From positions 1 to 64,000 of the forward strand of contig JACPUT010000013.1 in NCBI GenBank assembly GCA_016192145.1: DNA of 64,000 nucleotides, given 5' to 3'. Positions within the stretch are counted from its first letter, which is position 1. The number at the start of each line of letters is the position of its first letter. Source of the DNA: Acidobacteriota bacterium. Lineage in GTDB: Bacteria; Acidobacteriota; Holophagae; Holophagales; Holophagaceae. Under the pieces are notes generated by a model, which searched no databases, was not told the origin of the DNA, and saw only the letters and a list, made by a program, of their open reading frames with translations. Below, in pieces: positions 1 to 9,711 of this stretch. A program made the position numbers and the translations under genes.

Positions 1-121
1 CCCCGAAAACTACTCCGAAAATCGACGCCGCCGTTCAAATCGACACCAACTTCTATGTCTCTTGAATGTGTACCACCACTGGGTTTCCCGTGATTGCTAG
101 GGATATAAGCCGGACACTAGT

Positions 122-360
122 GGTTCATCACTGTTCATCACTGGCTTGGCTATTGCTCTTAGGGGACGGTTCGAGGCCGGGGAGCATGGGCGTGGAGGGG
201 CGACCGGTGATGAAGCCAGAAAGGGGAAAAGATGGCCGGTGATGAACAGTGATGAACTGCGTTGATGAACAGTGATGAAAGATTGGCCGGGGATGAACGG
301 GGATGAACGGGGATGAAAGATGGAAATTCCATCTCTGTTCATCTGCGTTCATCTCCGGCG
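122..360. repeat. Intergenic hairpin-forming tandem-repeat element (TGATGAACAG / GGGATGAACG family)
   Basis: ggttcatcactgttcatcactgg at 122-144 is complementary to ccggtgatgaacagtgatgaa at ~236-256; the second half is ggggatgaacggggatgaa + perfect palindrome agatggaaattccatct (318-334) + ctgttcatctgcgttcatctcc. Confidence 0.8.
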
Positions 361-400
361 TTCATTGCTTTGGAGAAGTTGACGCGGCGCCTTCTCCGGC

Positions 401-2320
401 TCAGGCCTGCTTCTTCTCTTCCAGTTCCAGCCACTCCAGTTCCAGCTCCTCCAGCTCGGCCTTGGCGGCGTCGCGGTCCTTGAGGGCCTGGTGGCCGGGG
501 GCGTCGGCGGTGAGGAAGGCGCTGGGGTCGGCGAGGAGGAGGTCCACTTCCTCCAGGCGGGCGTGGAGGCCCACCATGGCGTGTTCGACGGCGGCGAGGC
601 GGCGCTCCTCCTTCTGGCTGAGGCCGGGCTTCCGGGCCTTGGCGGGGGCTTCGACTTTGGAGGCGACCTTGGCCGCTTCGGCCTTGGGGGCGGCCTCCAG
701 GGCGCGCTGCTCGCGCAGGCGCTTCACGGTATCGGGGGGGCCCTCGAAGAGCTCCCAGCGGGGATTGCCGGCGGCGTTCCAGGCGAGCGTGTGCGTGGCC
801 ACCTGATCCAGGAAGAAGCGATCGTGGCTCACGAGGAGCACGGTGCCGGGGAAGCCCTGGAGGGCCTCTTCCAGGTTCTGCAGGGTGGGGATGTCGAGGT
901 CGTTGGTGGGCTCGTCCAGCACGAGCAGATCGGCCGGGTGCAGCATGGCCTTGGCGAGCAGCAGGCGGTTGCGCTCGCCACCCGACAGCGTGGCGGCGTC
1001 GCGGCGCTGGTCCTCGGCGTTGAAGCCGAAGCGGCTGAGGTAGACCTGGATGGGCTGGGTGGCGCCGCCGGGCAGCTGCACGATGCCCGCGCGATCCGCG
1101 AGGTTGTCGCTGACGCTGCGGCCCGCCTCCAGTTCGCCGCGGCCCTGGCTGAGGAAGGTGACCTTGGCGCCGGGGTGGCGGGTGAGCTCGCCGCCTGTGG
1201 CGGTGAGGTTGCCCAGCAGCAGGTTGAGCAGGGTGCTCTTGCCGCAGCCGTTGGGCCCCAGCAGGGCCACGCGCATGCCGCGCTGCAGGAACAGCTCGAG
1301 GCCGCCCATGAGCTCGGGGCCGCCGGGGTAGCTGAAGGTCACCTTCTCGGCCCAGAGGAGGGCGTCGCTGCGGTTGCTGCCGCCCTGGAAGGCGAGGCTC
1401 GTGCGCTGCTCCACCCGGGTGCGGTCGCCCACGGTGTCCTTGAGGTCCAGCACCTCCTCGATGCGGATCTTGGACTTGCGGGTGCGGGCCTTGGCGCCGC
1501 GGCGCAGCCAGGCCAGTTCCGTGCGGAGGCGGTTCTGCATGTGCTCCGTGAGGCGGGCCTCGCGGAATTCCTGGTCGGCCTTGAGCAGGAGGTAGTCGCT
1601 GTAGCCGCCCTCGTAGCTGGTGAGCTTGCCGACCTCCAGCTCGATCATGCGATCCACCACGGCATCCAGCAGGTGGCGGTCGTGGGTGATGAGGAGCAAT
1701 GCGCCGGGGAAGTTCAGCAGCCAGTTCTGGAGGCGCTCCACCTGCTCGGCATCAAGGTGGTTGGTGGGCTCATCGAGGATGAGGAGGTCCGGGGCCTTGA
1801 GCCAGGCCTGGGCGAGGGCCACGCGCTTGCGCCAGCCGCCCGAGAGGCTCTCCACGGTGCGGGAGAGGTCGCCCAGCTCCCACTCGGTGCGGGCCTTCTC
1901 CAGGCGGGGGGCCAGATCCCAGCCCCAGTCGTTCAGCTGGTGCTCGATGTGCTCCAGCTCGTCGTGGAGCTTGGCGTCCTCGTGCTGATCCAGGGTGGCG
2001 TGCAGCTCCGCCTGGCGGTTCAGCAGGGCGGCGTGGTCGGCCAGGGCGGCTTCCAACGCTTCCTTGATGCTGGCGCCGGGGGCGAACTCGGGCTCTTGGG
2101 AGAGCCGGGCGATGCGCAGGCCCTGGGTGAGGATCACCTGGCCGCCATCGGGGGTGTCCTCGCCGGCCAGGAGGCGGAAGAGGGTGCTCTTGCCCGCGCC
2201 GTTGCGGCCGATGAGGCCCACCTTCTCCCCCTGCATGATGCCGAAGGAGAGCTCATCGAGGATGGCCCGGGCGCCGAACCGTTTGGTGACGCGGACAAGG
2301 CTGAGGGCGATATCGGGCAA
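401..2320 (-). CDS. uup: ABC-F family ATPase (Uup-like, duplicated ATP-binding cassettes)
   Basis: Two Walker A motifs ([18 protein letters not shown]), two LSGG signatures ([18 protein letters not shown]), C-terminal coiled coil. Confidence 0.9.
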   Translation of the reverse strand: MPDIALSLVRVTKRFGARAILDELSFGIMQGEKVGLIGRNGAGKSTLFRLLAGEDTPDGGQVILTQGLRIARLSQEPEFAPGASIKEALEAALADHAALLNRQAELHATLDQHEDAKLHDELEHIEHQLNDWGWDLAPRLEKARTEWELGDLSRTVESLSGGWRKRVALAQAWLKAPDLLILDEPTNHLDAEQVERLQNWLLNFPGALLLITHDRHLLDAVVDRMIELEVGKLTSYEGGYSDYLLLKADQEFREARLTEHMQNRLRTELAWLRRGAKARTRKSKIRIEEVLDLKDTVGDRTRVEQRTSLAFQGGSNRSDALLWAEKVTFSYPGGPELMGGLELFLQRGMRVALLGPNGCGKSTLLNLLLGNLTATGGELTRHPGAKVTFLSQGRGELEAGRSVSDNLADRAGIVQLPGGATQPIQVYLSRFGFNAEDQRRDAATLSGGERNRLLLAKAMLHPADLLVLDEPTNDLDIPTLQNLEEALQGFPGTVLLVSHDRFFLDQVATHTLAWNAAGNPRWELFEGPPDTVKRLREQRALEAAPKAEAAKVASKVEAPAKARKPGLSQKEERRLAAVEHAMVGLHARLEEVDLLLADPSAFLTADAPGHQALKDRDAAKAELEELELEWLELEEKKQA

Positions 2321-2371
2321 GGGAAAGCTCCAGCCCTCCAGAATCGCATGGATAGCCCTTTGTCCGGCCCC

Positions 2372-3058
2372 TTACTCCACGTGGATGGGCAGGGCCCAGC
2401 GGTAGCCGCTGCCCAGCACGGGCTCCACGGGGGAGGGCTGATCGCCCACGGTCAGCTTGGCGCCGAGCTTCTTGATGAGGCCATCCACGGTGCGGCCGTT
2501 GGGGCGGGTCTTGGCGGCGCCCAGGACGGTCACGAGGGAGGCGCGGTCGCAGGGGGCGCCTCCGGCCGTGAGGAGGGCCTCCAGGAGGCGGAACTCCCGG
2601 AGGGTGAGATCCAGGCCTTCGCCCATCCGATCCACCCAGTGGCGGCGGGGATCGAAGCGGTAGGGCCCGCTGAGGAGCACCTCGGCCTTGCGGGGATGGG
2701 TGCGGCGCAGCAGGGCCTTGATGCGCAGGCGCAGCTCCTGGGGGGAGAAGGGCTTCACCGCGTAGTCGTCGCAGCCGAGCAGGAAGGCCTGAAGCCGGTC
2801 GAGATCCCCCTCCTGGGCGGAGTAGACGAGGACCGGGACTTCGTCCCCGAGGCTGCGGAGGGTGCGCAGCACTTCAAAGCCATGCACGCCGGGCATGACG
2901 AGGTCCAGCACGATGAGGTCCGCGGGCTTGACCTCGTGCAGGTCGAGGCCCTCGGCGCCGCTCGAGGCGAGCGCCACCTCGTGGCCATCCTTCATGAGGA
3001 GGACTTCCATCAGGCGGCGAAAGCCGGGATCGTCATCCACCACCAGGATTCGGGCCAT
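2372..3058 (-). CDS. OmpR-family response regulator (REC + winged helix)
   Basis: [21 protein letters not shown]...[11 protein letters not shown]...VLVYSAQ...KPFSPQEL and C-terminal [13 protein letters not shown]...[11 protein letters not shown]...GSGYRW. Confidence 0.9.
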   Translation of the reverse strand: MARILVVDDDPGFRRLMEVLLMKDGHEVALASSGAEGLDLHEVKPADLIVLDLVMPGVHGFEVLRTLRSLGDEVPVLVYSAQEGDLDRLQAFLLGCDDYAVKPFSPQELRLRIKALLRRTHPRKAEVLLSGPYRFDPRRHWVDRMGEGLDLTLREFRLLEALLTAGGAPCDRASLVTVLGAAKTRPNGRTVDGLIKKLGAKLTVGDQPSPVEPVLGSGYRWALPIHVE

Positions 3059-3168
3059 GCGTTCCTCCGGGGTCCTCATCGGCCAGGGTGCATGAGGTTC
3101 CTGAAATCTGCGAGGGGAATTCGATTCCCGTTCACACGGGCGCAACGCCGGGGCCTTCCAATGGGGCC

Positions 3169-4110
3169 ATGCGCACCCTCCTCCTCCTGCTCCTCACGGT
3201 CACCACCACGCTGCTCTCCGGGGGCGAGACGAAGGCCCCCGCCCGGGCCCTCGAAGGGGAGCTGCTCCTCGTGGGCTCGGATTCCATGGATCCCCTGCTG
3301 CGGCTGTGGATCGAGGAGTTCCAGAAGCGGCACCCCCGGGCCCGGATCGACGCGATCTCCAAGGGCAGCCTCACGGCGCCGCCGGCCTTGGCCGAGCGGC
3401 GGACGGTGCTGGGGCCCATGAGCCGGCCCATGAAGGAAGCCGAGGCCGAAGGGGTGGAGAAGGTGCTCGGCTTCCGCCCTCAGCAGTTCATCGTGGCCTA
3501 TGACGCCCTCGCCATCTGGGTGCACCGGGACAATCCCCTGCGCCGGCTCACCCTGGAACAGCTGGACGCGATCTACTCGAAGACCCGCAACCAGGGCTGG
3601 GAGGTGCCCATCCGCACCTGGGGGGACCTGGGCCTGCGGGGCGCCTGGAAGCGCCGGGACATCGTGCCCTATGGCCGGGATGGCCTGAGCGGCACCCGCG
3701 GATTCTTCGATGAACATGCCCTGGGCAAGGGGCAGGTGAACGGGGCCTACCAGGTGGCCGGCGATCAATGGGCCGTGGTGGAGGCCCCCGGCAAGGATCC
3801 CCAGGGCATCAGCTACGGGCCCGTGAATTACGCCGAGCCCTCCGTGCGGCAGCTGCCCCTGGTGCCCATCTACGGGCGGGAGGGCATCCTGCCCACGGCG
3901 CAGACCATCGCCACCGGGCGCTATCCACTCACGCGGATGCTCTCCATCTACGCCGCCGCCGATGGGGCCCACCCCCTGCCCGAGCTGGCGCGGGAATTCC
4001 TCCGCTTCATCCTGAGCCCCGAAGGACAGGCCCTCGTGGCGGGTTACGGCTCCGTGCCCATCGCCCCGGAGCTCGCCGCTTCCCAGGTGATGCGCCTGGA
4101 GGCCCGATGA
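3169..4110 (+). CDS. PstS-like phosphate/substrate-binding protein
   Basis: Signal peptide; LLVGSDSMDPLLRLWIEEFQKRHPRARID...YGRDGLSGTRGFFDEHALG...FLRFILSPEGQALVAGYGSVPI. Confidence 0.8.
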   Translation: MRTLLLLLLTVTTTLLSGGETKAPARALEGELLLVGSDSMDPLLRLWIEEFQKRHPRARIDAISKGSLTAPPALAERRTVLGPMSRPMKEAEAEGVEKVLGFRPQQFIVAYDALAIWVHRDNPLRRLTLEQLDAIYSKTRNQGWEVPIRTWGDLGLRGAWKRRDIVPYGRDGLSGTRGFFDEHALGKGQVNGAYQVAGDQWAVVEAPGKDPQGISYGPVNYAEPSVRQLPLVPIYGREGILPTAQTIATGRYPLTRMLSIYAAADGAHPLPELAREFLRFILSPEGQALVAGYGSVPIAPELAASQVMRLEAR

Positions 4111-5810
4111 GGGCGGCCACGCGGCTCGGGGAGTACCGGCTCACGGCGCGCCTGAGTGAGGATGGCTTCGGTTCCCTGCACCGCGGGGTGCGGGTGGAAG
4201 GGGGCGCCTTCGGGCGGCACGTGCTCATCCGCCGCTTCGATCCCCGTTGGCTGGCCGCAGGCCTGCGCGCGGCCCTGGCGGAATCGGTGCCGCAGAGCCT
4301 GCGGCTCGGGGAGGCCCGGGGCCTCGCGCCGCACTGCCGCATCTACCACCAGGCGGCGGAGCCCTGGATCAGCTACGACCTGGATCCCGGCCTCACGCTG
4401 GCAGAGCTGCTGCAGCTCTGCCGCGCGCAGGGGATGGCGCTGGGCCTGGAGCACGTGCTCACGGTGCTGAGGGATCTCGCCGCCGTGCTGGAGCACCTCC
4501 ATGAGCGGAAGGTGGCCCATGGCCTGCTGGTGCCGGAGCTGGTCTGGGTGACCTACGAGGGCTCCGTGCTCCTGCTGGACGCGCCCCTGGCGCCCCAGCT
4601 GCGCCGGGTCCTCGGTTCCGGACCCGCCCCGGGGCTCGAGGCGCTGGCGCAAGGGCCGGCCTCGGGCGCCGCGCGGGATCTCTACCTGCTGGCCTGCCTC
4701 GGGTGGCGGATGCTCACGCTGGAGCCCGCGGTGCCCGCCCGGCCGGAGGAGCTGCTCCCCTCCCTGGAAACCTGGGCCAAGGCTTCCGAGGGCGGCCTGC
4801 CGGGGCCGCTGCGGACCCTCTTCGGGCGCATGGTGGGGCTGCAGCCGGCCTTCGGGGATCTCGCCGAATTCCAACGGGAGAGCGGCATCGCCCTCCAGCT
4901 CGAGGAGCATGCCCCCTCCACCTTCAACCTGGCCTTCCTCATCCACACCCTGCTGCGGGAGCGCATCGCGGCCGAGCTCCGGGCCCTGGAGCAGGAGCGC
5001 GCGGCCACCTGGACGGTTAGCGCCGCGGTGCCCACCCTGCCGGAGGCCCTGCCTCCTTCCGCACCAGGGGGGCGATCCTGGCGGGGTCTCGGGCTCGCGG
5101 CGGGGCTCCTCCTCGCGGCGGGGGCGGGCGTCTACGTCACCCAGCGGAGCGGCTCCCGGGAGACCGAGGATCTGCGCAGGGCCCTGGCCGAGGCCCAGCG
5201 GCGGCAGGCCGAGCGCGAGCAGGTGAAAGGGGATGTGGAGGCCTCGCTGCAGCGGGAAGCGGACCGCAGAGCCCGGCTCCAAGCCCAGCTGGCCGAGGCC
5301 CGGGACGTGGCGAAGCTGGAGGCCCTGAACCGGGAATTGGAGGCGGTGCGCCAGCGGCAGGCGGAACTCCAGGCCCGCCAGGCCAGGGCACGGATGGAGG
5401 CCGAGGAGGCGGCGGCGCAGGCGCGGCGGTTGCAGGCGAGGGCCCTGGTCGCCCCCACTCCCGTGCCTGCGCCCGTGGTCCCGCCGCCGAAGGCCGCGCC
5501 CCCTGTGGCGCCGCTGCCCGAGCCCCTTCCGGTGGCGCCCGCCGGCGGGGGGGATGCCCCGGCGCGGATCCAGGTGCAACCGGCCTGGCTGCCGCCCGGG
5601 GGCTTCCGGGGGCCCCTGCGCCTGCGGGTCTTCGTGAGCGAGGCGGGGCGGCCCCTGCGCGCGCTGATGATCGAGGGGCCGGGCGGATCGGTGGATGCGG
5701 CGGCCATGGAAGCGGCCCTGCGCTGCGCCTACCAACCCGCCCTGGTCGGGGGGCGGCCCGTGCGCGCCTGGCTGGAAGTGGACCTCACTGCGAGGGGCGG
5801 GTCCAGGTGA
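4107..5810 (+). CDS. Pseudokinase-like domain + TM + coiled coil + TonB C-terminal-like domain
   Basis: ATGA overlap with previous CDS; N-terminus LGEYRLTARLSEDGFGSLHRG resembles a kinase P-loop; one TM (GLGLAAGLLLAAGAGVYV); C-terminus GPLRLRVFVSEAGRPLRALMIEGPGGSVDAAAMEAALRCAYQPALVGGRPVRAWLEVDL is TonB_C-like. Confidence 0.75.
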   Translation: MRAATRLGEYRLTARLSEDGFGSLHRGVRVEGGAFGRHVLIRRFDPRWLAAGLRAALAESVPQSLRLGEARGLAPHCRIYHQAAEPWISYDLDPGLTLAELLQLCRAQGMALGLEHVLTVLRDLAAVLEHLHERKVAHGLLVPELVWVTYEGSVLLLDAPLAPQLRRVLGSGPAPGLEALAQGPASGAARDLYLLACLGWRMLTLEPAVPARPEELLPSLETWAKASEGGLPGPLRTLFGRMVGLQPAFGDLAEFQRESGIALQLEEHAPSTFNLAFLIHTLLRERIAAELRALEQERAATWTVSAAVPTLPEALPPSAPGGRSWRGLGLAAGLLLAAGAGVYVTQRSGSRETEDLRRALAEAQRRQAEREQVKGDVEASLQREADRRARLQAQLAEARDVAKLEALNRELEAVRQRQAELQARQARARMEAEEAAAQARRLQARALVAPTPVPAPVVPPPKAAPPVAPLPEPLPVAPAGGGDAPARIQVQPAWLPPGGFRGPLRLRVFVSEAGRPLRALMIEGPGGSVDAAAMEAALRCAYQPALVGGRPVRAWLEVDLTARGGSR

Positions 5811-5883
5811 TCAACGCGGTAAATACCCCTGAACCCCTAAGAGCTGATGGCGAAAGTACGCCGCCCGGGTTTCGATGAAAAGC

Positions 5884-6013
5884 CTAACGCAGAGGCGCGG
5901 AGGCGCGGAGGCGCTGAGACGCAGAGGGTGTGCAGGTCAAGCTCCAAGGCTACAAGTCGGCATTCATTCCTCTGCGCCTCCGCGTCTCTGCGCCTCTGCG
6001 TCTCTGCGTTAGT
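5884..6013. repeat. Intergenic inverted tandem-repeat hairpin (GCAGAGGC / GCGCCTCT family), copy 1
   Basis: ctaacgcagaggcgcggaggcgcggaggcgctgagacgcagagg faces cctctgcgcctccgcgtctctgcgcctctgcgtctctgcgttag. Confidence 0.9.
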
Positions 6014-6216
6014 CAGTTTCCTTTGATGCACGACACGCATTTTCAGGGGAAACCCCAAGGGGGCTCGACCCACCTCTGTCATCCCCTTCGGAGGCAGGCC
6101 CAGCTTCGCTGGACCTGGGTCCGCAGGCCCGGATGACCTTGGTGAATGGCCGAGGTGAGCCTGCTTTTCTTGGTGCCCTTGGTGTCTTGGTGGTTCAAAA
6201 GGAGGTGTTCATGCCA

Positions 6217-7968
6217 TTAGGCAGGCAGCTCCACGAGGAGGGCATCCACGAAGGCGAAGGCGGCGGTCTCCGAGAGCCCCTGCACCTTCAGCCAGCGGCC
6301 CGGCCCGAGCTCCAGGAAGAGGTCGCCGCCGGGGATCCACCAGCCCTTGCGCCCATTGCGGCCCTGGAGGCGGCGCGCGTCGTGGAGCTGGGATTCGGCG
6401 GGGCGCGGGCAGGCCGCCACTTCCAGACGGCCTGCCCCCGTGCTGAGCAGGAGACGGCCCTGGATCCAAGCCCAGCGGCCCTTGGGCCAGCGCAGTCGGG
6501 TGCCGTCGGGGGCCGTGAGGCGATCGCCCTCGATGACGGGGTCGGGAAGGGTGGGGATCCACTGGGCGGCTCCGAGCACCTGGGCGGAATCCCAGCCCAC
6601 GCTGCCGAGGTCGGCGAGGGGGGTGTCGCCCAGCTTCATGCGGAAGGCCGAGGCCGGGGCCTGGTCGAAGGTGGGATCCACGGGCACCCAGCGATCCCGC
6701 AGCCTCACCTCCACCCAGAAGTGGGGGCCGAGCACATCCGCGAGGGCCACCCAGCCCACGACGCCCCGGGCGGGCACACCGAGCCGGCGGAGCAGCGCCA
6801 CGGCCAGCAGGCCGTGCTCGGTGCAATCGCCCCTGGGAATCAGGGCCACTTCCCGCGCGGAGGCGAAGCCCACGCTGTAGTCCTTATCGCTGATCCACTC
6901 GAAGACGAAGCGGTTCACGGCGCGCGTGAGTTCCCACCGCGTCGCCCCCGCCCGGGGGGACAGGCGCCGCAGCAGGCCGTCGAAGGCGGGATCGCGGAAG
7001 GGCACCAGGGGGGTGGGGGCCAGGTAGGGGGCCTCTTCGGCGGCGGGCGTTCCCGTCACGGGCGCCTGGGCGGCTTCCGCGGCGGTGGGCTCGGCGGCCC
7101 GGCTCAGGCGCCAGCGATCCTTGGCCAGTTCCTGGACCTCTGCGGAGGGCGCGAGGGTGACGGGCTCGCCGCCCTCCTGGCGCACCTCGAGCTGGGGCAC
7201 CCAGGGCAGGAAGGCGTGGAGCGGCAAGGCCTTGAGGCTCTTGTCGAAGAGGTTCTCCTTCAGGCCCGTGGGCGAGGGGGCGGGGAGATCCGCCCGCTGG
7301 GTGAGCACCTCCACGCCGCCCAGCACCGTGCGGTGGCGCACCTCCCCTTGCGTGGGACTCACCCACAGCTCCGTGGGGAGGTCCTGGCGTCCCTCCGTCT
7401 CGTGGCCCCGGAAGCGCACGGCGTCGGGCACGCCCGGCAGGGGATCGGGCCCCAGGGGCGTGAGCTCCAGGGTGGACCACTGCTGCACCGCGAAGGTGTA
7501 GGTCACCAGCTTCACCGCCGTGCGGGCCTGGGCCGCGCGCTTTAGGATGGCCTGCTGCTCCAGCGGCCAGAGCACGGCGCCCTCGGGCAGCGACTCCACC
7601 TTGGCCTCCCCGTGGGCGGGCCTCACGCGCAATTCGCGGGGGGCGGCCGGGGACCAGGTGGCCTCGCCCGTGAGGGGTTCGTTGGCGAGGCGCAGGCTCC
7701 AGCGGAAGGCCAGGGTGCCATCGGTTTGGCGGGTGACCGTGAGGCTCTGTTCCTGCCGCACGGTCTGGCCTGCGCGGGAGAGCTCGAGCCACTCGCGGGC
7801 GGTGACCTCCTGATGGGCGCCGGCGGCGCGGAGGGTCTGCTCCGCGCCGCCGGTCTCCTGCCCATCCATCCACTGCCTGAAGCGCGTGGTCTCCGCGGCG
7901 GGTGCTGGCGCCGACTGGGCGAGGATCGGCGCGGTGAGGGCGAGGGCGAGCAGGAGGGAACGGGGCAT
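6217..7968 (-). CDS. Secreted transglutaminase-like (TGc) domain protein
   Basis: Signal peptide; catalytic Cys/His/Asp context RGDCTEHGLLAVALLRRLGVPAR, HFWVEV, VPVDPTFDQ. Confidence 0.85.
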   Translation of the reverse strand: MPRSLLLALALTAPILAQSAPAPAAETTRFRQWMDGQETGGAEQTLRAAGAHQEVTAREWLELSRAGQTVRQEQSLTVTRQTDGTLAFRWSLRLANEPLTGEATWSPAAPRELRVRPAHGEAKVESLPEGAVLWPLEQQAILKRAAQARTAVKLVTYTFAVQQWSTLELTPLGPDPLPGVPDAVRFRGHETEGRQDLPTELWVSPTQGEVRHRTVLGGVEVLTQRADLPAPSPTGLKENLFDKSLKALPLHAFLPWVPQLEVRQEGGEPVTLAPSAEVQELAKDRWRLSRAAEPTAAEAAQAPVTGTPAAEEAPYLAPTPLVPFRDPAFDGLLRRLSPRAGATRWELTRAVNRFVFEWISDKDYSVGFASAREVALIPRGDCTEHGLLAVALLRRLGVPARGVVGWVALADVLGPHFWVEVRLRDRWVPVDPTFDQAPASAFRMKLGDTPLADLGSVGWDSAQVLGAAQWIPTLPDPVIEGDRLTAPDGTRLRWPKGRWAWIQGRLLLSTGAGRLEVAACPRPAESQLHDARRLQGRNGRKGWWIPGGDLFLELGPGRWLKVQGLSETAAFAFVDALLVELPA

Positions 7969-8018
7969 TCCACCAGTTTAACGGTGAAGGGCTCCGAGCC
8001 CTTGGACTGAAGCGCCCG

Positions 8019-8486
8019 TCAATCCCCGCAGCGCATCCGCATCCGGCGCATCTGGCCCCGGGCGCGTTCCCGGTGGGTGGCCCGGAGGACGGAGGCCTTC
8101 TCGCGTTGCTCGGGAGTGAGGAGGGCGCGCACCTGAACGCGGTTGGCGCGACCCGCGAGGAGCAGCTGGAAGTGGGCCTCGGAGGCCTTCTGGTGCAGGT
8201 CGCGCAGGGTGGCCTCGGCCGTCGCGGGATCCTGCAGGGCCTGGGCGAGGGCGGCGCGGGCGGCCCGGGCGGAGGCGCGCAAGGGGGCTATGGCGTCGCG
8301 GTGACTGGCGCGCAGGGCGCGGATCTGGTTCTGCTGATCCGCCGTGAGCTGCAGGGCCCGGGCGAAGCGCTCGCCGCGGCCCGCCTGCCGGGGGCCATCC
8401 CAGCGGCCGCGGCCTTCCTGCGCTTGGGCGGGCAGGGCGGCGGTGAGGGGGAGGAGGGCGGCGAGGGTGAGGATGAGGGCTTTCAT
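8019..8486 (-). CDS. Spy/CpxP-like LTxxQ periplasmic protein
   Basis: Signal peptide MKALILTLAALLPLTAALPAQAQ; two LTxxQ-type motifs (LTADQQNQIRAL, LTPEQREKA). Confidence 0.75.
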   Translation of the reverse strand: MKALILTLAALLPLTAALPAQAQEGRGRWDGPRQAGRGERFARALQLTADQQNQIRALRASHRDAIAPLRASARAARAALAQALQDPATAEATLRDLHQKASEAHFQLLLAGRANRVQVRALLTPEQREKASVLRATHRERARGQMRRMRMRCGD

Positions 8487-8577
8487 GGTGGGCTCCTTCT
8501 GTACCAATGGACCGGCGTGGGACCGAAGGGTTGAGTTCGGATCCTTCGGGAGGTCTCGGGTGGTCAGGAAAAAACCC

Positions 8578-8681
8578 AACGCAGAGGCGCGGAGACGCAG
8601 AGGCGCAGAGAAACAGAGAGGAAGGAGCATCCCGCTTTTCTCTGCGTCTCCGCGCCTCTGCGCCTCTGCGCCTCTGCGTTA
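8578..8681. repeat. Intergenic inverted tandem-repeat hairpin (GCAGAGGC / GCGCCTCT family), copy 2
   Basis: aacgcagaggcgcggagacgcagaggcgcagagaaa faces tttctctgcgtctccgcgcctctgcgcctctgcgcctctgcgtt. Confidence 0.9.
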
Positions 8682-8697
8682 GTTCTTTTCATTGCCG

Positions 8698-9489
8698 ATG
8701 CACACCGACATTCCAGTTGGTTTTTGCGACACTCAGAGTCCCGGAGTCCCCCTGCTCAACGTTCTCGATGCCATCGTGCTGCGCCCCACGCCCTTCCAGG
8801 AGGGGGGCCTCATCGTCTCCTTCCTCACGGAGCACGGGGAGCGCGTGACGGGGCTCGCGAAGGGGGCGCGCAAGGCCTCGGCGAAGTGGGTGAGCAGCTT
8901 CGAGCCCCTCTCTCAGGTGCGGCTCACGCTGTTTGGCAAGGAGCAGAGCGACATCCGCCGCATCACCCGCTGCGAGCTGCAGGCGAGCCCGCTGACCCTG
9001 GGCCATCTGGAGTCCAGCCTCGTGGTGGCCTGCCTGGCGGACCTCTTCGACCGCTGCGCCCGGGAGGGCGTGGAGGATCCGCGCCTGTTCCGGCTGGCCA
9101 ATGCCTGCGCCCGGGCCCTCAAGGCCGAGCCCGGCAAGGCCATGGCCATCCTCGCCTACGCGGAGCACTGGCTGCTCCACCTCATGGGCCTGCTGCCCCA
9201 CCCGCGGGCCTGCGGCCGTTGCGGGCGGGAGGACACCCCCCTCGCGGCCCTGGTGGCCGAGGGAGGGTGGGTCTGCACGGCCTGCACCCCCATGGATCCC
9301 GGCGAGGGGCTGCCCCCGGGCGCCCGGGAACACCTGAGGCTGCTCCGCACGGTTTCCGCGGAGGCCTGCCCGCCCCTGGATCCCCGGGATGAGGCCCAGG
9401 AGGCGGTCACCCGCCTGCTCCGCCACCGCCTCCTGGATGAGCTGGGGGGCCGCCTGGCCAGCTACGAGGTGCTGTTCCAGATCCTCTGA
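8698..9489 (+). CDS. recO: DNA repair protein RecO
   Basis: DAIVLRPTPFQEGGLIVSFLTEHGERVTGLAKGARK N-terminal OB fold; CGRC zinc-binding region. Confidence 0.85.
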   Translation: MHTDIPVGFCDTQSPGVPLLNVLDAIVLRPTPFQEGGLIVSFLTEHGERVTGLAKGARKASAKWVSSFEPLSQVRLTLFGKEQSDIRRITRCELQASPLTLGHLESSLVVACLADLFDRCAREGVEDPRLFRLANACARALKAEPGKAMAILAYAEHWLLHLMGLLPHPRACGRCGREDTPLAALVAEGGWVCTACTPMDPGEGLPPGAREHLRLLRTVSAEACPPLDPRDEAQEAVTRLLRHRLLDELGGRLASYEVLFQIL

Positions 9490-9501
9490 GGCGTTCAAGG
9501 A

Positions 9502-9655
9502 GGGGCTTTGGGCTCTGGGCTCTGGGCTCTGGGCTCTGGCTGACCCGGGTGGGGCGGATCGGTACGGCCGGGTCGGCGCCAGCCAGAGCCAAGAGCCCAT
9601 AGCCAAGAGCCCAGAGCCAAGACCCCAAAGCCAAGAGCCCACGGCCCAGCGCCCA
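9502..9655. repeat. Intergenic inverted tandem-repeat hairpin (GGCTCTG family), copy 1
   Basis: (gggctct)n arm, apex ctgacccgggt...gccgggtcggcgccag, then agccagagccaagagcccatagccaagagcccagagcc. Confidence 0.9.
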
Positions 9656-9711
9656 GATTCATTCCGGAGCCCCCCTCCGGCCGATACGGGAGGGACCTTC
9701 GCGGGAGCCCC

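Noticed and set aside
491-3421. 976-aa plus-strand ORF
   Set aside because: Antisense to the ABC-F and response-regulator genes; low-complexity G/A/H/E-rich translation typical of high-GC shadow ORFs.
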